Source of the DNA: Flavobacteriales bacterium
GTDB taxonomy: Bacteria > Bacteroidota > Bacteroidia > Flavobacteriales_D > Sanyastnellaceae
Assembly (NCBI GenBank): GCA_030828175.1
Contig: JAURDB010000008.1
Location: forward strand, 1 to 36,569
Reading direction: 5' to 3'
Length of the DNA stretch: 36,569 nt
In this document: piece by piece, positions 34,054-36,569 of the stretch
How positions within the stretch are numbered: the first letter of the stretch is position 1
How the letters are laid out: each line of letters begins with the position of its first letter
Position numbers and translations under genes: made by a program
Notes under the pieces: model-generated
What the model was told of the DNA's origin: nothing
The model's database searches: none
The model's input: the letters and a program-made list of their open reading frames with translations, nothing else

Positions 34054-35355
34054 TCAGCCTTTCCTGTTGCCCCACAGGTTGCGCAAAAACTCCGCTATGG
34101 ATCTTTCCCGGGGGCTGTCACCGGGCCTGAAAAAACGGGTGCCCGTCAATTCCTCCGGCAGGCACTCCTGGCCGCTGAAGCCTCCGTGGTCGTGGTCATA
34201 ACGGTATCCCTCACCATGGCCCAGTTCCTTCATGAGCTTGGTCGGGGCATTGCGCAGGTGCATGGGGACCGGCAGATCCCCCCTTTCGCGGACCGCCTTT
34301 TGGGCCGCTCCGATGGCGGCATAGGCGCTGTTGGACTTGGGGCTCGAAGCGAGGTAGGTCGCGCATTGCGAGAGCGGAATGCGGCACTCCGGGTAGCCCA
34401 GCCGCTCGACGGCATCAAAGGTGGCGTTGGCCAGCACGAGGGCGGTGGGGTTGGCGTGGCCGATGTCCTCGCTGGCAGAAATGAGCAGCCGGCGGGCGAT
34501 GAACTTGGGGTCTTCTCCGCCTTCGATCATGCGGGCGAGCCAGTATACCGCACCGTCGGGATCGCTGCTTCGGATGGACTTGATGAGGGCCGAAGCAATG
34601 TCGTAGTGGGTGTCGCCGGTCTTGTCATAGCGGGACAGGTTGGCCTGAATGAACCGGGAGACGAGCGCGTCATCGATGCGGAGCCCCTCGGCTCCATCGT
34701 CCTGCTCTGCAGCGGCGCCTGCCACCACCAATTCCAGGACGTTGAGCAACCGCCTCCCGTCTCCACCGCTGGCCCGCAGCAACGCGTCCCACTCCGTGAT
34801 TTCAATGCCGTGGGACTGCAGCCATTGATCCTCGTTCAGCGCCCGATGCACCAGGGCCTCGAGTTGTTCACGGCCGAAGGCCTCCAGCACGTATACCTGG
34901 CTGCGGGACAGCAAGGCGGGAATGACCTCGAAGCTGGGGTTCTCGGTGGTGGCCCCGATGAGGGTCACCGAGCCGCGCTCCACGGCGCCGAGCAGGCTGT
35001 CCTGCTGGGACTTGGAAAAGCGGTGGATCTCGTCGATGAAGAGAACGGCGCGGGTGCTGAACATGCCCTGCCGCTCTGCGCTGTCTATGACCTCTCGCAC
35101 TTCTTTGACCCCGCTGCGGATGGCGCTGAGCTGATGGAAGGGGCGGCCGGTCGCCTCGGCCATGAGCCGGGCCAAAGTGGTCTTGCCGACGCCGGGAGGG
35201 CCCCACAGGATCATGGAGGGCAACTGGCCCGCAGAGAGCGCGCGGCGCAGGGTGGCATCCGGTCCCACAAGGTGTTCCTGCCCCACGTAGTCCTCCAGGG
35301 TGCGGGGTCGCATGCGCTCGGCCAGCGGCGCTTCGGGAGCGTGCTGCACGTTCAT
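34054..35355 (-). CDS. rarA: Replication-associated recombination protein RarA
   Basis: A 433-residue AAA+ ATPase (RarA/MgsA/WRNIP1 family) that acts at stalled replication forks. Walker A GPPGVGKT is at 52-59, Walker B LFIDEIHRF has Asp108/Glu109, and further family stretches are GATTENPSFEV (sensor 1), RSQVYVLEAF, the C-terminal oligomerisation region DPDGAVYWLARMIEGGEDP and RRLLISASEDIGHANP, and PMHLRNAPTKLMKELGHGEGY. ATG 35355 is the proper start (MNVQHAPEAPLAERMRPRTL); it overlaps the acyltransferase stop by ATGA. Secure. Confidence 0.96.
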   Translation of the reverse strand: MNVQHAPEAPLAERMRPRTLEDYVGQEHLVGPDATLRRALSAGQLPSMILWGPPGVGKTTLARLMAEATGRPFHQLSAIRSGVKEVREVIDSAERQGMFSTRAVLFIDEIHRFSKSQQDSLLGAVERGSVTLIGATTENPSFEVIPALLSRSQVYVLEAFGREQLEALVHRALNEDQWLQSHGIEITEWDALLRASGGDGRRLLNVLELVVAGAAAEQDDGAEGLRIDDALVSRFIQANLSRYDKTGDTHYDIASALIKSIRSSDPDGAVYWLARMIEGGEDPKFIARRLLISASEDIGHANPTALVLANATFDAVERLGYPECRIPLSQCATYLASSPKSNSAYAAIGAAQKAVRERGDLPVPMHLRNAPTKLMKELGHGEGYRYDHDHGGFSGQECLPEELTGTRFFRPGDSPRERSIAEFLRNLWGNRKG

Positions 35356-36239
35356 TGGGCGGGTGTGGACTCCGGTGCATCCGCAGGTAAAGGCGGGGCG
35401 GGATTCCCTTCCGGGACTTGTACTTCGTGAAGGGGCACGCCTTCGGGCCGGACATGCTTCCAGCGGGTATGGGACCAGAGCCAATGGGCGGGGTCGCGGC
35501 GGATTTGCTTCTCCAGCCGGTCGTAGGTTGCTTTCAGCAGGGCGCCTTCAGGCCAATCCTTGGGCTGATCGGTGATGAGCTCGTAGTGCACCTCCCAATG
35601 GCCCCGGGGCTTGCCTTCTGCCTTGCGGACCCCGAAAAAGACCACCGGCATGTCGAACCGGCGGGCATAGGCCTCGAGCCCGAAGTGCATGGCGGTCTCC
35701 TGCCCCATCCACTCCATCCACCAGGCTTTCTTGGGATCGAGCGGCCGCTGGTCCACCGCCAAGGTGACCGCTTTGGCGCGGCCGATCTCATCGCGCATCC
35801 ATTGGGAAACCTCCTTCATGGCCACCAGCTCTGTTCCGAATTTGCCCCTCGTTTTGAGGATGAGCGGGTCGTAGAAGTCATTGGACAGCGGCTTGTAGAC
35901 GCCCATGACGGGCAGCGGCAGGGCGGCGCCTGCGGTCACGGCGTACCGCTCCCAATTGCCGTAGTGGCCGCAGCACAGCAACACGCCCGGAGCGCGGTCC
36001 TTGAAGGGAGCCAGCACTTCGGGATTGACGTGGTGGAACCGCTGGAGCAATTCGTCCCGGCCTGCATGGAAATGCCGCAGGGACTCCAGCAGCACCTCCG
36101 CGAGGTGGACATAAAACTGCTTTGCCGTTTGCTTTCTCTCGGTTTCGCTCCATTCCGGAAAGACGCGACTCAGATTGGCGAGGATCACCTTGCGCCGATA
36201 TCCCGACCACCACAACAGCGTGGCGAGGGCGTCCGCCAT
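35352..36239 (-). CDS. Lipid A biosynthesis acyltransferase (LpxL/HtrB family), N-terminus lost at contig junction
   Basis: An inner-membrane acyltransferase that should add a secondary acyl chain to lipid A. The active-site HX4E motif is HYGNWE (His92, Glu97 counted from ATG 36239). Other marks: GYRRKVILANLSRVFPEWSE, LAVDQRPLDPKKAWW, METAMHFG-type substrate loop (GQETAMHFGLEAYARRFDMP), and RDPAHWLWSHTRWK near the C-terminus. Related proteins have about 30 more residues, a membrane-anchor helix, before GYRRKV. Here the open frame instead runs upstream into Arg-rich, low-complexity sequence. ATG 36239 is therefore only the first internal Met, and the true start is probably missing because of the junction described separately. 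Confidence 0.88.
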   Translation of the reverse strand: MADALATLLWWSGYRRKVILANLSRVFPEWSETERKQTAKQFYVHLAEVLLESLRHFHAGRDELLQRFHHVNPEVLAPFKDRAPGVLLCCGHYGNWERYAVTAGAALPLPVMGVYKPLSNDFYDPLILKTRGKFGTELVAMKEVSQWMRDEIGRAKAVTLAVDQRPLDPKKAWWMEWMGQETAMHFGLEAYARRFDMPVVFFGVRKAEGKPRGHWEVHYELITDQPKDWPEGALLKATYDRLEKQIRRDPAHWLWSHTRWKHVRPEGVPLHEVQVPEGNPAPPLPADAPESTPAQ

Positions 36240-36363
36240 GGCGTCCGCGCGACCGCGGCGTCGGGGTGTGACGGCGGCGGCTCTTCGGCTCTTCAATACG
36301 TGAAGATTCCCATCAGTGGCGTCGCGGCGATGGTTATTTCGCGTGTCACTGTTTGTACACCAG

Positions 36364-36391
36364 TCGGTCGGTCGGTCGGTCGGTCGGTCGG
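36364..36391 (+). repeat. (TCGG)7 microsatellite
   Basis: Seven uninterrupted TCGG units. Tetranucleotide microsatellites of this length are rare in bacterial chromosomes and common in eukaryotic ones. Confidence 0.95.
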
Positions 36392-36436
36392 CCGTCGCGC
36401 GCGGCGCGCGGCACAGCGCCGCGCGGCGCGCGCGCG

Positions 36437-36569
36437 ATGGACGCCCTCGACGTCGAGGATCGCGCGCTCGACGACGCGCGAGATCGGAATCGCGACGACG
36501 ACGCGCGCGACGACGACGACGACGATGCGGATGCGGATGCGGATGCGGATGCCGACGCCGCGCGTTCAA
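36437..36569 (+). CDS. Asp/Ala low-complexity reading frame, partial (possibly eukaryotic)
   Basis: An ATG at 36437 opens a frame that runs off the window end: MDALDVEDRALDDARDRNRD, followed by Asp runs and a DADADADADA tract encoded by GATGCG repeats. Acidic low-complexity N-termini are common in predicted proteins of GC-rich green algae. Simple-sequence DNA is often open by chance, so this may not be a gene. No family is visible. Confidence 0.25.
   Translation, partial: MDALDVEDRALDDARDRNRDDDARDDDDDDADADADADADAARS

Larger units (their letters stand above)
36250..36569. other. Probable chimeric contig end of foreign composition
   Basis: From roughly here the sequence turns into CpG-saturated simple sequence (GCGCGC runs, a TCGG microsatellite, GAC and GATGCG repeats) unlike the rest of the window. 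The conserved acyltransferase frame loses all family resemblance at the same place. The composition recalls GC-rich nuclear DNA of picoeukaryotic green algae (Mamiellales), but this is an impression, not a match. The exact breakpoint cannot be fixed by eye; it is probably between 36240 and 36360. Confidence 0.6.

Noticed and set aside
36364-36391. TCGG repeats as a CRISPR-like or integron element
   Set aside because: Four-base units without spacers are a plain microsatellite.
36240-36569. Extension of the acyltransferase to the window edge
   Set aside because: The added residues are Arg/His low complexity from the CpG-rich end and share nothing with the family.

Overview
The window looks like chromosomal DNA of a GC-rich, probably aquatic member of the Bacteroidota. 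Evidence: several secreted proteins end in type IX secretion (T9SS)-style C-terminal domains; many genes are preceded by a TAnnTTTG-type -7 box instead of a Shine-Dalgarno sequence; there is an arsenal of FG-GAP, SprB/PKD-like and ACNxDP modules; and CysD/CysN, MORN-variant and DUF983 proteins of Bacteroidota type are present. Placement below phylum level is not possible from the sequence alone.

Layout. 1-670: 3' end of a pentapeptide-repeat gene and a decayed stretch on the minus strand. 672-4211: ammonium channel, RhlE-like RNA helicase and a Crp/Fnr regulator. 4277-7446: SulP anion transporter followed by a CstB-like persulfide dioxygenase/rhodanese. 7536-8136: tRNA-Leu(CAG) with a strong terminator, then a small lipoprotein. 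8173-11061 (minus): sulfate-activation operon cysC-DUF2061-cysD-cysN. 11062-11359: AT-rich intergenic region with a strong hairpin terminator pointing away from any gene. 11360-15022 (minus): DUF983 protein, MsbA-like ABC exporter and purB. 15089-18155: metallo-hydrolase, pyrD, an unrecognised conserved-looking protein and smpB. 18225-22345: two tandem secreted arylsulfotransferase-like propeller proteins. 22368-26195: PaaG-like isomerase, DUF551, DUF4359, rsmE and pckA. 26388-29433: fasciclin-like lipoprotein and FG-GAP repeat protein. 29446-30390: mdh. 30477-33774: three-gene chain of MORN-variant protein, T9SS subtilisin and small basic secreted protein, with 4-base stop/start overlaps. 33875-33947: tRNA-Thr(CGT). 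34054-36239 (minus): rarA and a lipid A acyltransferase.

The last ~300 bases (about 36250-36569) do not fit. They hold a (TCGG)7 microsatellite, extreme CpG-rich simple sequence and an Asp/Ala low-complexity reading frame, and they interrupt the acyltransferase N-terminus. This looks like a chimeric contig end, possibly from a GC-rich picoeukaryotic green alga.

Themes. Sulfur recurs: SulP transport, persulfide oxidation, APS/PAPS synthesis and two exported arylsulfotransferase-like proteins lie within 18 kb. No PAPS reductase or sulfite reductase is seen, so the PAPS could feed either assimilation or sulfation. The second arylsulfotransferase-like copy has lost several residues kept in the first. 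A second theme is promoter architecture: many genes have a -7 box only 4-8 bases before the start codon, implying leaderless or nearly leaderless mRNAs. I did not see a clearly novel defence or mobile system. The best candidates for new biology are the tandem sulfotransferase-like pair, the MORN-subtilisin-basic protein operon, and the dyad TGATAAGACCTTATCA in the pckA/lipoprotein divergent region.
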